64,000 nucleotides of DNA, taken from the NCBI RefSeq assembly GCF_000300855.1, contig NZ_ALJF01000019.1:62001-126000 (forward strand), in the 5' to 3' direction. This document shows, one piece after another, positions 1 to 8,697 of this stretch; the stretch's first letter is position 1, and every line of letters begins with the position of its first letter. The notes below the pieces were generated by a model. That model saw nothing but the letters and a program-made list of their open reading frames with translations. It searched no databases and had not been told where the DNA came from. This DNA is from Agrobacterium albertimagni AOL15. GTDB taxonomy: Bacteria; Pseudomonadota; Alphaproteobacteria; Rhizobiales; Rhizobiaceae. A program made the translations under genes and the position numbers.

Positions 1-220
1 TGCGAATGATCTGTGGGGAGAGCGCGGTTGTGCATCATGCGGACGACGCCGCTTCAGGCCGTGACCTGCTCCTCCCAGTCCCATCTGGTCCCGCCTCCAC
101 GGGAAGATGTGACAATAGACCTAGCAGCGAAACCTGTCACGCACCTGTCATCGCGCTGGACCTTGACTGAGGGCATTGAAGTGGTTGTCGGCGGAGAAAT
201 GCGTCAGGACTGACTTACAC
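1..220. other. Intergenic sequence at the window edge
   Basis: No gene is supported here. Short open frames exist on both strands but none has a ribosome binding site or a recognisable product. This stretch lies just downstream of the stop codon of the minus-strand exonuclease gene (stop at 221-223), so it should hold the end of that operon's transcript, but I see no convincing hairpin with a T-run. Confidence 0.5.
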
Positions 221-2290
221 TCAGGACACGCGGGCCTGATCGTTGAGATCGCGAACGAGCCGCTGATGACCGCGCAATTCGGTCAGCACTTCACCGAACC
301 GTACCAGGCCGCGCCCCGCCAGCATGTCCTTCAGCTTGATGAAGACGTCGGCGGTCGCAATCGCATCGCCGAGTGCCGTGTGGCGATCTTTCTCGTCGAT
401 ATGCACACCGAGCCTGTCGGCGAGCGCATCGAGCGTATGTGTTTCGGCGCGGCCGAAGGCGGCGGCTGACACCAGCACCGTATCCAGGATCGGGTTCATG
501 AAGCGCAGCCCGACTTCCTTCTCCCGTCGCGTGAGAAACTCCATGTCGAACGGCGCATTGTGTGCCACGAGCACAGCCCCTTCCGCAAAGCGGTGAAACT
601 GCCGCACGGCCTCCTGAACGCTCACCGCATCTGCGACCATCGCGTCCGTCACGCCATGGATTGCGGATGAGGACGGAGGTATCGGCCGCCCCGGATTGAC
701 GAGCAAGTCGAACACCTCGTTCTTGACGCGCTTTCCATTGACGATGCGGACAGCAGCGATCTGGACGATTTCGTCGCCCTGTTCCGGCAGCAAGCCCGTC
801 GTTTCCGTGTCGAAGACCACATAGGTCAGCCCATCGAGCCTAGCGTCGGAGATCTTCTCGTAATGCAGCCGCGACAGCAGATCGAAGTCGTAGACGACAT
901 GCCGCGACATGTCCGCTCCAGTCGGTCGCAGCCGCTCGATTGGCCGCAGCCGGGTCGAAATCGACGGAGCGTCCTCATCCCCCCCGACGACAAGGACGAT
1001 GCCATGGGTCTTGAGGATCGTCTCGCAGGTCACACCGCCGTCAAAGACCGGCTCTTCCAGCCAGTGATCCACGCTTTCGGGCGACATAGCGCCGCCCTTC
1101 CAGGACAAGGTCAGGTCGGCAGCACCCTGGACCTCGCTGATCGTGAGATGAAAATGGGCAGCAGCAGTCGCCGTGCTGACACGGGAAACGAGGTGTCCGA
1201 GGAGACTGACGATATCGAAGGCATTGCAGCGGACTGCAATTTCTGCGACCTCGACGTCGAGCGTGAGCTTCTGGCCCTCGAGGTCGCGGCGGAGTTGGCC
1301 GGCAAGCTCCCGCACATCCGTCGGCGCCATTGGCCAACCATCGGACCGACAGCTTTCAAAGCGGGCCTCGAGATCCGCGAGCGTCGCATCCAGCGCCTGC
1401 AGCTGCGCCGAAACAGGGGCATCGGCTCCCGTACCGGGGCCATGCGAGACAAGTGCATGGCGCAGATCCGAGACGATGGGCCGGACCTGCAGGAACACGT
1501 CACCGAGAAGAGCGTCACGCCGGGCATAGGCCGCAACTTCGGTCGTCACATCGCGCAGGGTCATGACATAGGCCGCCGGATCGCCGCCATTGTCGCTGGC
1601 GAGCCTCATGCGCCCGGCGAGCCTGCGCCGACCGCAGGTGCTGAGACAGATGAATTCAACCACCGCGTCCGGATCCGAGCTTTCAAGAAGCCGGTGATGC
1701 GCGTCGCGGATCGGCCCTTCACTCAGATAGTCGAAGATGTTGCGATCAAGGCAAACGGGGCGCTGTAAGCCCGCAAGCATCTGCTGTGCCACACCGTTGT
1801 AGAAGACGAGATGATGTCTGCCTGTGCAGAGAAGAACGGCGGGTGGCACGTCGGCGAGCAGCTGTTCGAGTTTGTTCTTGTCGGACGACAGGCGCGTAGT
1901 CTCCCGCTGCACCTGTTCCGCGAGCGCGCCTCGCGTTTGTGCAAGGGTCGCCGCGGTTGCGGATGCGGCATCGGCAAGATCCCCGAGATAGCGTGCCTCT
2001 TCTGCCTGGAAGTCATTGGCCACATCGGCATGCGCCCGGGCACGCATGGCCGATGCGACCTTGTCGATCGGGCGGGCGAGATGCGTGTCGAAGAGAAACC
2101 AGACCCAGGTGATCAGAGCGAGGATCAGAAAGCCGGCAGCGATAGCACTCTGCATGAAGGCGTTCAGCATGTCCGGGCTACCCTCGCGGTGGTAACCGAA
2201 CCACAGACCGACAGCCAAGGCCGCCACGGCACCGGCCGCCAGCGCCACGAAGAACAGCAGGATACGTCCGCGCAGGCTGATCCTGGTCAT
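221..2290 (-). CDS. Membrane PAS protein fused to a DEDDh 3'-5' exonuclease (DnaQ/epsilon-like)
   Basis: This 689-residue protein joins a sensor-like front half to a nuclease. Two membrane segments (about residues 10-32 and 47-67) enclose a short outside loop. A HAMP/coiled-coil-like stretch (70-140) and a PAS-like region (about 143-255) follow. Residues 255-450 look like a histidine-kinase core that has lost its phospho-acceptor and ATP-binding motifs. The C-terminal 190 residues are a DEDDh exonuclease: FDTETTG supplies D494 and E496, FDMEF D582, and DRHTALGD H637 and D642. The family removes nucleotides from 3' ends, so the catalytic half looks intact. It starts 7 bp after the preceding small membrane gene and ends a five-gene operon with a sodium symporter and a DUF294 protein. 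This architecture is known beside acetate-type symporters, but its physiological substrate is unknown to me. Confidence 0.85.
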   Translation of the reverse strand: MTRISLRGRILLFFVALAAGAVAALAVGLWFGYHREGSPDMLNAFMQSAIAAGFLILALITWVWFLFDTHLARPIDKVASAMRARAHADVANDFQAEEARYLGDLADAASATAATLAQTRGALAEQVQRETTRLSSDKNKLEQLLADVPPAVLLCTGRHHLVFYNGVAQQMLAGLQRPVCLDRNIFDYLSEGPIRDAHHRLLESSDPDAVVEFICLSTCGRRRLAGRMRLASDNGGDPAAYVMTLRDVTTEVAAYARRDALLGDVFLQVRPIVSDLRHALVSHGPGTGADAPVSAQLQALDATLADLEARFESCRSDGWPMAPTDVRELAGQLRRDLEGQKLTLDVEVAEIAVRCNAFDIVSLLGHLVSRVSTATAAAHFHLTISEVQGAADLTLSWKGGAMSPESVDHWLEEPVFDGGVTCETILKTHGIVLVVGGDEDAPSISTRLRPIERLRPTGADMSRHVVYDFDLLSRLHYEKISDARLDGLTYVVFDTETTGLLPEQGDEIVQIAAVRIVNGKRVKNEVFDLLVNPGRPIPPSSSAIHGVTDAMVADAVSVQEAVRQFHRFAEGAVLVAHNAPFDMEFLTRREKEVGLRFMNPILDTVLVSAAAFGRAETHTLDALADRLGVHIDEKDRHTALGDAIATADVFIKLKDMLAGRGLVRFGEVLTELRGHQRLVRDLNDQARVS

Positions 2291-2297
2291 TTGTCCC

Positions 2298-2819
2298 TCA
2301 CCCTGTCGAACACGCGATTTTCAATGCGGCATCATCAGGCGCGACCTTGCTCCACTCGGCACCCTGAAGGCTGCCGTCATCGGCAATATTGATATCCGGG
2401 GTAACCAGATCCGCCCGCTGTGCATTCTGGCAGTCATAGACCACCTTGACCGGCGTCACCGGTTGCCAGCGAGAGACGAGCAGGACGTCGACCATGACGA
2501 GGCCCGGCTGGTTCGGATGCCGCTTCGCCCCCCTCACATCAAGCGCGATGAATCGGGTGGTCACAGGCTCGATATAGGACCAGGGGCGCCAGAACGCCGT
2601 CTGCTCGTTTTTCCAGGAGACCGCGATGCCGGGCAAGGCGATGTTCATACGATCGAACCAGCTGTACTCGCTCCAGATCGAATAGCTCAACATACCGAGG
2701 CCGGCCATGGCCGGGACGATCCACTTCGGCAGCAAACCTCGGCTCATCCAGCGCAGCAGCATCGCCACCCCCGCCAGAGCAACACCGGCAACCACCGCGG
2801 CGATCAACTCAAACAGCAT
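2298..2819 (-). CDS. Conserved hypothetical membrane protein
   Basis: A 173-residue protein with two hydrophobic segments near the N terminus (about residues 1-22 and 32-50), followed by a soluble domain of about 120 residues. I do not recognise the family. The start at 2819 has a GAAGGA ribosome binding site, sits 11 bp after the DUF294 gene stop and precedes the exonuclease start by 7 bp, so it is co-transcribed with both. Its position between a nucleotide-sensing protein and a membrane exonuclease suggests an accessory role in that module, but nothing in the sequence defines it. Confidence 0.75.
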   Translation of the reverse strand: MLFELIAAVVAGVALAGVAMLLRWMSRGLLPKWIVPAMAGLGMLSYSIWSEYSWFDRMNIALPGIAVSWKNEQTAFWRPWSYIEPVTTRFIALDVRGAKRHPNQPGLVMVDVLLVSRWQPVTPVKVVYDCQNAQRADLVTPDINIADDGSLQGAEWSKVAPDDAALKIACSTG

Positions 2820-2830
2820 TCTTCATTCCT

Positions 2831-4657
2831 TCAGACGGGCGCTCGTCCGCCATTGGCGAGCGCCGATTGCATGGTTCTGACGACGACGAAGGCATCGCGA
2901 AGATGCGAACGCTCGAAATCGCCGAAATCGTAGGGTGCCAGAAAGTTGTCGGGCTTGCGACCGTCACGCACCTGCCGAACCTGGTTGCGCAGGCGCATGT
3001 CGGCAATGAGATCGTAAGCTGCAATCAGATCCCGGGCTCCGGCACCGGAGATGATCCCTGCCTCCTCCGCCGCAAGCAGTCGCGCCCGCGTATTCACGGG
3101 CGAGAGCCTGCCCATCAGGGCATAGACCCGTCCGAGATCGACAACCGGCACCACCCCGTTGTGCTTCATGTCGATCTGGTTGCGATGTTCACCGCTGCGG
3201 ATCGTGGCAAACCCCCTCAACAGCCCGAGCGGGGGCGCGTGCTTCAACGAGTTGCTGATCATGTGGGCGGTGAAGATCGAGTTGCGGCTCGCCTCTTCGA
3301 GAGTTTCGGCCTGCAGATCCTGATAAAGCGACGATGCACCACAGATGGGCCGCAGATCGAACATCACGCTGGCCAGCATCTGTGCGGTCGGATCGGGCCT
3401 GTAGATCCAGTCACGGAAATAGCTCCGCCAAACCGAGACCGGCTGGCACCAGCGTGGATTGGTCGCCATCATGTCGCCCGGGCAGTAGAAATATCCACAG
3501 ATGTCGAGACCGCGGCTGACCTTGGCGGCCAGCTGCTGGAACCACGGCATTTCCTCGGGCTCGACGCCGTCTTCGATGAAGATGCAATTGTCTTGATCGC
3601 TGACGCCGCTCTGCTCCTGCCGGCCCTGACTGCCGCAGGCGAGCCAGACATAGGGAACGGGCGGCGGCCCGAGCTCCCGCTCCGCCAGCATGATCAGCCG
3701 GCGGGTGACGCTATCGGCGATATCGGTAATCAGCCGCGTGACCACCTCATGGGCATTGTTGCTGCCGACAAGCTGGACAAGCAGTTGCGGGATGCGCGTG
3801 CTGATCGCCCGCATCGCCTCCGGCGTTTCTGCCGTTGCTATGTCCCGGATCAGCTGCGCCGAGCTGATCGCATGAAAGCGGATGAGATCGGTCTGGGTGA
3901 TCATTCCGACAAGCCGATCGCCCTCGACCACGGGCAGATGCCCGACACGCCGCTCCAGCATCAGATGCAGGATGTCGGACCCCAGCGCCTCTCCGGGCAA
4001 TCCGACCGGATCGGCGGTCATCACGGCAGACACTGCCGTCGCGTCGGGGTCGAGCCCCTCGGCGAGCACGCGCCCCGCGAGGTCACGGGTGGTGAGAATA
4101 CCAAGAAAACGTCCGCCATCCACGACGCCGAGGCTCGAGACATGCCGTTCCCGCATGAGCGTGGCAGCCGAGCGCACGGTATCGGTGGGCGCGCAGACGA
4201 TGGGGGGGCGCGACATCAACTCGCTGACCTTCTGGATTGCCATGTCGCCACGCCGGCTATCGGCAAACCGGCCGCGGGTGAAGAAGCGGGCAAACACCGC
4301 CTGCTCCTGCATCAGGCGGCGGAACTCGTCCTTCGGCAGCATCAGCAGCGTGCAGTTGCTGCGAGCCGTTGCCGTCGTCGCCGCGAAACCATCGGCCAGA
4401 AGACCGCGTTCACCGAAGGAGTTGCGAGGCGCAAGCTCGGAGACCACCGTATTGGTGGCATCCATGATTTCCACCGCCCCGTCCATGATCAGGAAGATGC
4501 CGGGCAGCGGCGAGCCGCGGTGATAGATTTCGGCACCAGCCGAAAAGGAAAGTTCCTGGAAGCGGGTCGAGACCCGTTCGATCTCGTCTCTCGGAAGACT
4601 GTCATAGGGATGGACGGTCTCGAGAAAGGCCAGCACGTCGGATTGTGCCTGGATCAT
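2831..4657 (-). CDS. cNMP-binding / CBS-pair / DUF294 nucleotidyltransferase-like signalling protein
   Basis: A soluble protein of 608 residues in four parts: a cyclic-nucleotide-binding-like domain (about 15-130), a CBS pair (about 145-262, likely adenylate sensing), a DUF294 nucleotidyltransferase-like domain with GSQGRQEQSG and the D354-x-D356 pair, and the DUF294 C-terminal helical domain (about 440-600). Proteins of this make-up are usually called putative signal-transduction nucleotidyltransferases; GlnD is a distant relative. I place the start at 4657 because GAGGG lies 8 bp upstream; an in-frame ATG at 4672 is possible. The frame stays open far upstream, but that part overlaps the symporter gene in another frame and is not coding. 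The gene lies 86 bp after the symporter stop and probably couples adenylate state to the symporter, which is inference. Confidence 0.88.
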   Translation of the reverse strand: MIQAQSDVLAFLETVHPYDSLPRDEIERVSTRFQELSFSAGAEIYHRGSPLPGIFLIMDGAVEIMDATNTVVSELAPRNSFGERGLLADGFAATTATARSNCTLLMLPKDEFRRLMQEQAVFARFFTRGRFADSRRGDMAIQKVSELMSRPPIVCAPTDTVRSAATLMRERHVSSLGVVDGGRFLGILTTRDLAGRVLAEGLDPDATAVSAVMTADPVGLPGEALGSDILHLMLERRVGHLPVVEGDRLVGMITQTDLIRFHAISSAQLIRDIATAETPEAMRAISTRIPQLLVQLVGSNNAHEVVTRLITDIADSVTRRLIMLAERELGPPPVPYVWLACGSQGRQEQSGVSDQDNCIFIEDGVEPEEMPWFQQLAAKVSRGLDICGYFYCPGDMMATNPRWCQPVSVWRSYFRDWIYRPDPTAQMLASVMFDLRPICGASSLYQDLQAETLEEASRNSIFTAHMISNSLKHAPPLGLLRGFATIRSGEHRNQIDMKHNGVVPVVDLGRVYALMGRLSPVNTRARLLAAEEAGIISGAGARDLIAAYDLIADMRLRNQVRQVRDGRKPDNFLAPYDFGDFERSHLRDAFVVVRTMQSALANGGRAPV

Positions 4658-4706
4658 CGGATTTGCCCTCATGCGGCACGAAGGTGCCCTGGCTGTTTGA
4701 GGGACA

Positions 4707-4731
4707 GGAGGGGCGATCTGCTCGCCCCTCC
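4707..4731 (-). terminator. Intercistronic hairpin between symporter and DUF294 genes
   Basis: A perfect 10-bp inverted repeat (GGAGGGGCGA and TCGCCCCTCC, 5-nt loop) lies 12 bp after the symporter stop codon. No T-run follows on the minus strand, so it is more likely to be a partial attenuator or an mRNA-stabilising stem than a full terminator. Confidence 0.5.
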
Positions 4732-4743
4732 CGCTGGTCTTAA

Positions 4744-6510
4744 TCAGTGACCGGTCGCCTGACCCGCACCGCGCGGAACGCGGATGGATTCGACGAGATC
4801 CTGGACATGCTTCGGCGGAGCCTGGGTCATCATCGACACGATGTAGGCCGTGGCGAAGTTGAGCAGCGCGCCGATCGGGCCGAATGCCGTCGGCGGGATG
4901 CCGAACAGGTAGTTGGCCGGAACGTTCTCCATCATGTTGGTACCTGCGATGAAGAACCAGCCCAGATAGGTGAACAGGTACAAGCAGGTAACCACGAGGC
5001 CGACGATCATGCCGAGGGTGGCGCCGACGGAGTTGATGCGCTTCGAGAAGATGCCCATCATCAGAGCCGGGAAGATCGTTGCAGCCGCAAGACCGAAGGC
5101 CAGAGCAACGGTCTGGGCAGCAAAGCCTGGCGGGTTGAGGCCCAGCAGGGTTGCGACCAGGATTGCGCCTGCCATGGCAATACGTGCCGCCATGAGTTCT
5201 CCCTTTTCCGAAATATCCGGCTTCAGGAAGTCCTTGATCAGATCGTGGCTGATCGCAGACGAGATGGCGAGCAGGAGGCCGGCAGCGGTCGACAGAGCGG
5301 CTGCGAGACCACCGGCAGCGATCAGGGCGATAACCCAGCCCGGCAGCTGTGCGATTTCCGGGTTGGCAAGAACGAGGATGTCGTTGTTGATCGTCAGTTC
5401 GTTGCCTGCCCAACCACGCTGAGTGGCGGTTTCGGTGAAGCCGGCGGCAGCATCGTTGTAATACTGGATGCGGCCATCGCCATTCTTGTCCTCGAACTTC
5501 AGGAGACCCGTGACTTCCCAGGTGCGCATCCAGTCCGGACGCTCATCGTAAAGGACGGCTTCCTGCTCAGTGCCAGCCGGGAAGATGGTGTTGATGATGT
5601 TGAGGCGTGCCATGGCGCCGACAGCCGGAGCCGTCAGATAGAGAAGCGCGATGAAGACGAGCGCCCAACCGGCAGACCAACGCGCATCAGACACCTTCGG
5701 AACGGTGAAGAAGCGGATGATGACGTGCGGCAGACCGGCGGTACCGATCATCAGCGACAGCGTGAACAGGGTCATGTTCAGCATGGAGCCTTGAGCGGTG
5801 TAGGCATTGAAGCCGAGGTCGGTGACGACCTGGTCAAGCTTCTGCAGCAGAGGCAGTGCAGATTCCGTATGCGTGCCAAAGAGGCCGAACCACGGGATCG
5901 GATTGCCGGTCAGCTGCAGCGAGATGAAGATCGCCGGAATGGTGTAGGCGATGATCAGAACGATGTACTGGGCGACCTGCGTGTAGGTGATGCCCTTCAT
6001 GCCGCCGAGAACGGCGTAGCAGAACACGACGGCAGACGCGATCCAGAGACCGGTCGAGACGTTGACTTCCAGGAAGCGCGAGAACGCGACGCCGGCACCG
6101 GTCATCTGACCGATAACGTAGGTGACCGAGATGATGATCAGGCAGACGACAGCCGTCAGGCGCGCGCCCTGGCTGTAGAAGCGGTCACCGATGAACTGCG
6201 GCACGGTGTATTTGCCGAATTTGCGCAGGTAGGGAGCGAGCAGGAGTGCGAGCAGCACGTAGCCGCCGGTCCAGCCCATGAGGTAGGTGGAGTTGCCATA
6301 ACCAACGGTGGCGATGAGGCCGGCCATGGAGATGAAGGAAGCTGCCGACATCCAGTCGGCCGCAGTTGCCATGCCGTTCAGGACCGGGTTGACGCCGCGG
6401 TTGGCGGCGTAGAACTCGGCCGTGGTTCCGGCACGAGCCCAGATGGCGATACCGACGTAAAGCGCAAAGGACGCGCCTACGATCAGCAGATTGAGTGTAT
6501 ACTGATCCAT
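4744..6510 (-). CDS. Sodium:solute symporter large subunit (SSS family, acetate-permease type)
   Basis: A polytopic membrane protein of 588 residues in the sodium:solute symporter family, closest in type to ActP-like cation/acetate symporters. The SSS hallmarks in the first half are clear (YAANRGVNP, ADWMSAASFISMAGL, VTYVIGQM). It belongs to the subgroup that works with a separate small DUF4212 subunit, whose gene lies 12 bp upstream. A hydrophilic insert at about residues 312-380 interrupts the membrane segments and carries an EF-hand-like loop, DKNGDGRI, at 341-348. The start at 6510 has AAGGCGG upstream. Known relatives carry acetate or other short monocarboxylates with sodium. The substrate here is unproven, and no acetyl-CoA synthetase gene is in the window. 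Confidence 0.9.
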   Translation of the reverse strand: MDQYTLNLLIVGASFALYVGIAIWARAGTTAEFYAANRGVNPVLNGMATAADWMSAASFISMAGLIATVGYGNSTYLMGWTGGYVLLALLLAPYLRKFGKYTVPQFIGDRFYSQGARLTAVVCLIIISVTYVIGQMTGAGVAFSRFLEVNVSTGLWIASAVVFCYAVLGGMKGITYTQVAQYIVLIIAYTIPAIFISLQLTGNPIPWFGLFGTHTESALPLLQKLDQVVTDLGFNAYTAQGSMLNMTLFTLSLMIGTAGLPHVIIRFFTVPKVSDARWSAGWALVFIALLYLTAPAVGAMARLNIINTIFPAGTEQEAVLYDERPDWMRTWEVTGLLKFEDKNGDGRIQYYNDAAAGFTETATQRGWAGNELTINNDILVLANPEIAQLPGWVIALIAAGGLAAALSTAAGLLLAISSAISHDLIKDFLKPDISEKGELMAARIAMAGAILVATLLGLNPPGFAAQTVALAFGLAAATIFPALMMGIFSKRINSVGATLGMIVGLVVTCLYLFTYLGWFFIAGTNMMENVPANYLFGIPPTAFGPIGALLNFATAYIVSMMTQAPPKHVQDLVESIRVPRGAGQATGH

Positions 6511-6522
6511 TGTGGGTCCGCC

Positions 6523-6783
6523 TTACTGCTCGTCGACGCCGAATTCGCGGTCGATCTTGTTCATGTACACCGAGTAGCCGAAGATCAGCGCGATGAAGAC
6601 GACGATCGAGCCTTGCTGGGCGAACCAGAAGCCGAGGTCGGTTCCGCCGACGGCGATGCCGGACAAAGCCGGACGAAGCAGGATACCGAATCCGTAGGAT
6701 ACGATGGCCCAGATCGCCAAGCAGATGTAGATGATGCGAACGTTTGCTGCCCAGTAAGCGTTAGACGAAGATTTATCCGTCAC
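6523..6783 (-). CDS. Sodium:solute symporter small subunit (DUF4212)
   Basis: An 86-residue protein with two membrane segments (about 13-35 and 48-70), matching the small subunit found next to one SSS subgroup. The start is a GTG at 6783, chosen because GGGAGGAG sits 7 bp upstream and the resulting length fits the family; an upstream extension would run into non-conserved sequence. It is the first gene of the operon, 12 bp before the large subunit. Its expected role is to assemble with or stabilise the symporter, which comes from family context and not from a motif. Confidence 0.88.
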   Translation of the reverse strand: MTDKSSSNAYWAANVRIIYICLAIWAIVSYGFGILLRPALSGIAVGGTDLGFWFAQQGSIVVFIALIFGYSVYMNKIDREFGVDEQ

Positions 6784-6806
6784 GAGTACTCCTCCCTTTC
6801 CTCGAT

Positions 6807-6827
6807 GAGACGTCCCCGGGACGTCTC
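6807..6827. promoter_or_regulatory. Perfect palindrome in the symporter operon leader
   Basis: Arms GAGACGTCCC and GGGACGTCTC are separated by one base. It lies 23 bp upstream of the GTG start of the small subunit, beside its ribosome binding site, so it could be an operator or an mRNA stem that controls translation. Confidence 0.5.
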
Positions 6828-6870
6828 TTGCCTCCACGTCGATTCCGCCAATCCTTGTCCCAAGGCGGAA

Positions 6871-6884
6871 TAGACAATTGTCTA
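6871..6884. promoter_or_regulatory. 14-bp palindrome upstream of the symporter operon
   Basis: TAGACAATTGTCTA is a perfect palindrome about 88 bp upstream of the first start codon, a suitable distance for an operator or activator site. It overlaps by one base the right arm of another inverted repeat (6842-6871). The cognate regulator is unknown. Confidence 0.45.
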
Positions 6885-7090
6885 GGAGTAACGAATCCGC
6901 TGGAGATCGTACATTCTCCGTTAGTCGCAGGAGGCACTGTATTGCGGGAGGATTTGCTGCATCGCAGCAAGAATTGGTACAGGGAGGCAGCAATATATCC
7001 GGGGATCCGACACCCTCCAGTCACGGCCGCAGGCAATCCGAGAGCCGTCTCGCGACAGGCCACATCCAACTGCGCCTTACGGCAACGAAA

Positions 7091-7453
7091 TCATTGAGTT
7101 GAGGAGGAGCGGACCAGACGTTGCAGGCGCGGACGAATGCGCAAAAAACGCCGATAGCCGGCTTCGAAGATGGGCGTCATCGGCTTCCAACCGGCCAGGA
7201 GACCGAGCGGTCGCAACAACGGAATCGCACGCCACATCGCCGCAAAAGCAGCTGCACCCGACAAGAGTTTTCCCCCCTCTTCTGCATGGAAGCGCGCCAA
7301 GAGCTCGACTCGATCGATCGGACAGCTGCCTTGAGGGTCGCAGGCATCGATGAAGTTGATCGCACCGCGACTGTCGAGACGGCGCATCAAGGCGATCTCT
7401 CGCTGGCAGAGAGGACAGCTGCTGTCGTACCAGACGGTCACCTGAGGAGACAT
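7091..7453 (-). CDS. DCC-family thiol-disulfide oxidoreductase (DUF393)
   Basis: A 120-residue protein of the DUF393/DCC family. YDSSCPLC near the N terminus contains the signature CxxC (C13 and C16), preceded by a thioredoxin-like beta strand. The family is annotated as thiol-disulfide oxidoreductase-like, but the substrates are poorly known. It has its own start with no close upstream gene: the GH105 gene ends 113 bp away, with a hairpin in between. It looks like a single-gene unit. Confidence 0.85.
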   Translation of the reverse strand: MSPQVTVWYDSSCPLCQREIALMRRLDSRGAINFIDACDPQGSCPIDRVELLARFHAEEGGKLLSGAAAFAAMWRAIPLLRPLGLLAGWKPMTPIFEAGYRRFLRIRPRLQRLVRSSSTQ

Positions 7454-7511
7454 GGTCGCCTTTCACCTGAAGAGCTTCTATCCCCCATAACTGGGACCAA
7501 AACTGCCCTCC

Positions 7512-7536
7512 GGCAATGCGGCGTCGCGCCGCTGCC
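7512..7536 (-). terminator. Hairpin downstream of the glycan operon
   Basis: GCGGCG and CGCCGC with a 3-nt loop, extended on both sides by GGCA/TGCC across a 2-nt bulge, about 30 bp after the GH105 stop. The T-run is displaced (TTTT about 10 nt beyond the stem), so termination is only plausible. Confidence 0.35.
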
Positions 7537-7566
7537 TCATTTTCGTCGCCTTAGACAGCGTCTTCT

Positions 7567-8673
7567 CTAGAGCGGTCGGGCCCGGTCGCTCGCGGACGTC
7601 GCATCGTTCATGGCGCGAGCCAGAAGCAGCATCACCAGCGCCTGGCCATACGGGGCAGGAACATTCGGGATCTGCCGGTAAAATTCCAGGGTGTGGCCCA
7701 TCGGCGTACCGTCCGAAACTTCAAGGACGATGCCGCTGGCGTCGATTCTGGTGAGAACCGCATCCAGGGCTCGTTCCGCGATTGGCCGGTAACTCTCCTC
7801 GACAATCCCGAGATCGATGCCACGCAGGATGCCATAGGCGATGGCTGCCGTGGCCGAGGTTTCTTCCGGCGAGGTCGGATCGCAGACCAGCGTGTTGAAC
7901 ATCCCGTTCTCCCGCTGCTGCGCGGCAAGTGTTTTCAACTGCGAACCGAGGATGCAGACCAGATGACGCTTCAGGTGTTCGGGCACCTGATCTACCAGAC
8001 CGAGGAGTTCGGGTATGGCAACCGTGATCCAGGAATTGCCCCGCGCCCAGAAGGCCTTCGCGAAGTTATGCCGACCGTTGAAGGTCCAGCCGTGATACCA
8101 CAATCCGGTCACGGGGTCGGCGAGATAACGCTCATGCACCATGAACTGGTAAAAGGCCTCCTCGATCCAGTCCTGGCGGCCGAAACGCTGCCCAGCCCTG
8201 GCGAGAAACAGGCAGGTCATGAACAGGGTGTCGTCCCAGAGCTCGCCATCGTTCATCCGCTCCTTGACGACATGCTGAAACCCGCCGTCCTCGGTCTTCG
8301 CAAGCGACGTGACCAGCCATTGTGCCCAGTCGCAAACGAGCTCTTCCCAATCCGGGCGATCGACGTGATCGATCAACACGCAGAGCGGAAGCATCGGCGA
8401 GCTGGAATTGACCTGGCGCGGCGGCAGGCCACGACCGATCTGCCAGTCATACCAGCGCGCGATCGCTTCGATCAGGGACCGGTCGTTGACAGCCTCTGCA
8501 TGGCGCAGGAGACCATAGATACCCACACCCACTTCCCAGTCCCATTCATCGAACTGGAGATCATAGCCGCCGTCTGACAGATCGGCGGTTTCGTTGATCC
8601 CCTTCAGTCTGGCAAGACCAATGGCGACACGGGAAAGGGCTTCTGAAAGAACTTCGGGAGCGGGAAACAACAT
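7567..8673 (-). CDS. GH105/GH88-type unsaturated glycuronyl hydrolase
   Basis: A 368-residue cytoplasmic (alpha/alpha)6-barrel protein without a signal peptide, of the YteR/YesR kind. These enzymes hydrate and remove the unsaturated uronic acid that polysaccharide lyases leave on the non-reducing end of oligosaccharides, for example from rhamnogalacturonan. WDDTLFM carries the candidate catalytic aspartate (D147 or D148), and WARGNSW (209-215) is the family's conserved motif after HGW. Length and order of motifs fit. It is the last gene of the glycan operon, 24 bp after the 835-residue unknown gene. It implies that the imported substrate is a lyase product with an unsaturated uronate end, yet no lyase is recognisable in the window. 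Confidence 0.88.
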   Translation of the reverse strand: MLFPAPEVLSEALSRVAIGLARLKGINETADLSDGGYDLQFDEWDWEVGVGIYGLLRHAEAVNDRSLIEAIARWYDWQIGRGLPPRQVNSSSPMLPLCVLIDHVDRPDWEELVCDWAQWLVTSLAKTEDGGFQHVVKERMNDGELWDDTLFMTCLFLARAGQRFGRQDWIEEAFYQFMVHERYLADPVTGLWYHGWTFNGRHNFAKAFWARGNSWITVAIPELLGLVDQVPEHLKRHLVCILGSQLKTLAAQQRENGMFNTLVCDPTSPEETSATAAIAYGILRGIDLGIVEESYRPIAERALDAVLTRIDASGIVLEVSDGTPMGHTLEFYRQIPNVPAPYGQALVMLLLARAMNDATSASDRARPL

Positions 8674-8697
8674 GCGCGAAAATCCTGGCTTTGACGA

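Larger units (their letters stand above)
6784..7090. promoter_or_regulatory. Control region of the symporter operon
   Basis: This gene-free gap of about 307 bp lies upstream of the symporter operon and downstream of the DCC-family gene (both minus strand), so the operon promoter should be here. It holds three inverted repeats: 6807-6827, 6842-6871 (ATTCCGCC and GGCGGAAT) and 6871-6884. No -35/-10 pair stands out clearly. Confidence 0.5.

Noticed and set aside
4658-5413. A long N-terminal extension of the DUF294 protein
   Set aside because: The extra residues are an out-of-frame reading of the symporter gene; family start and GAGGG site place the start at 4657.
4747-6873. A 708-codon plus-strand open frame across the symporter genes
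   Set aside because: It is antisense to genes with clear family motifs, is low-complexity in charged residues and has no binding site or match. High-GC coding DNA often gives such frames.
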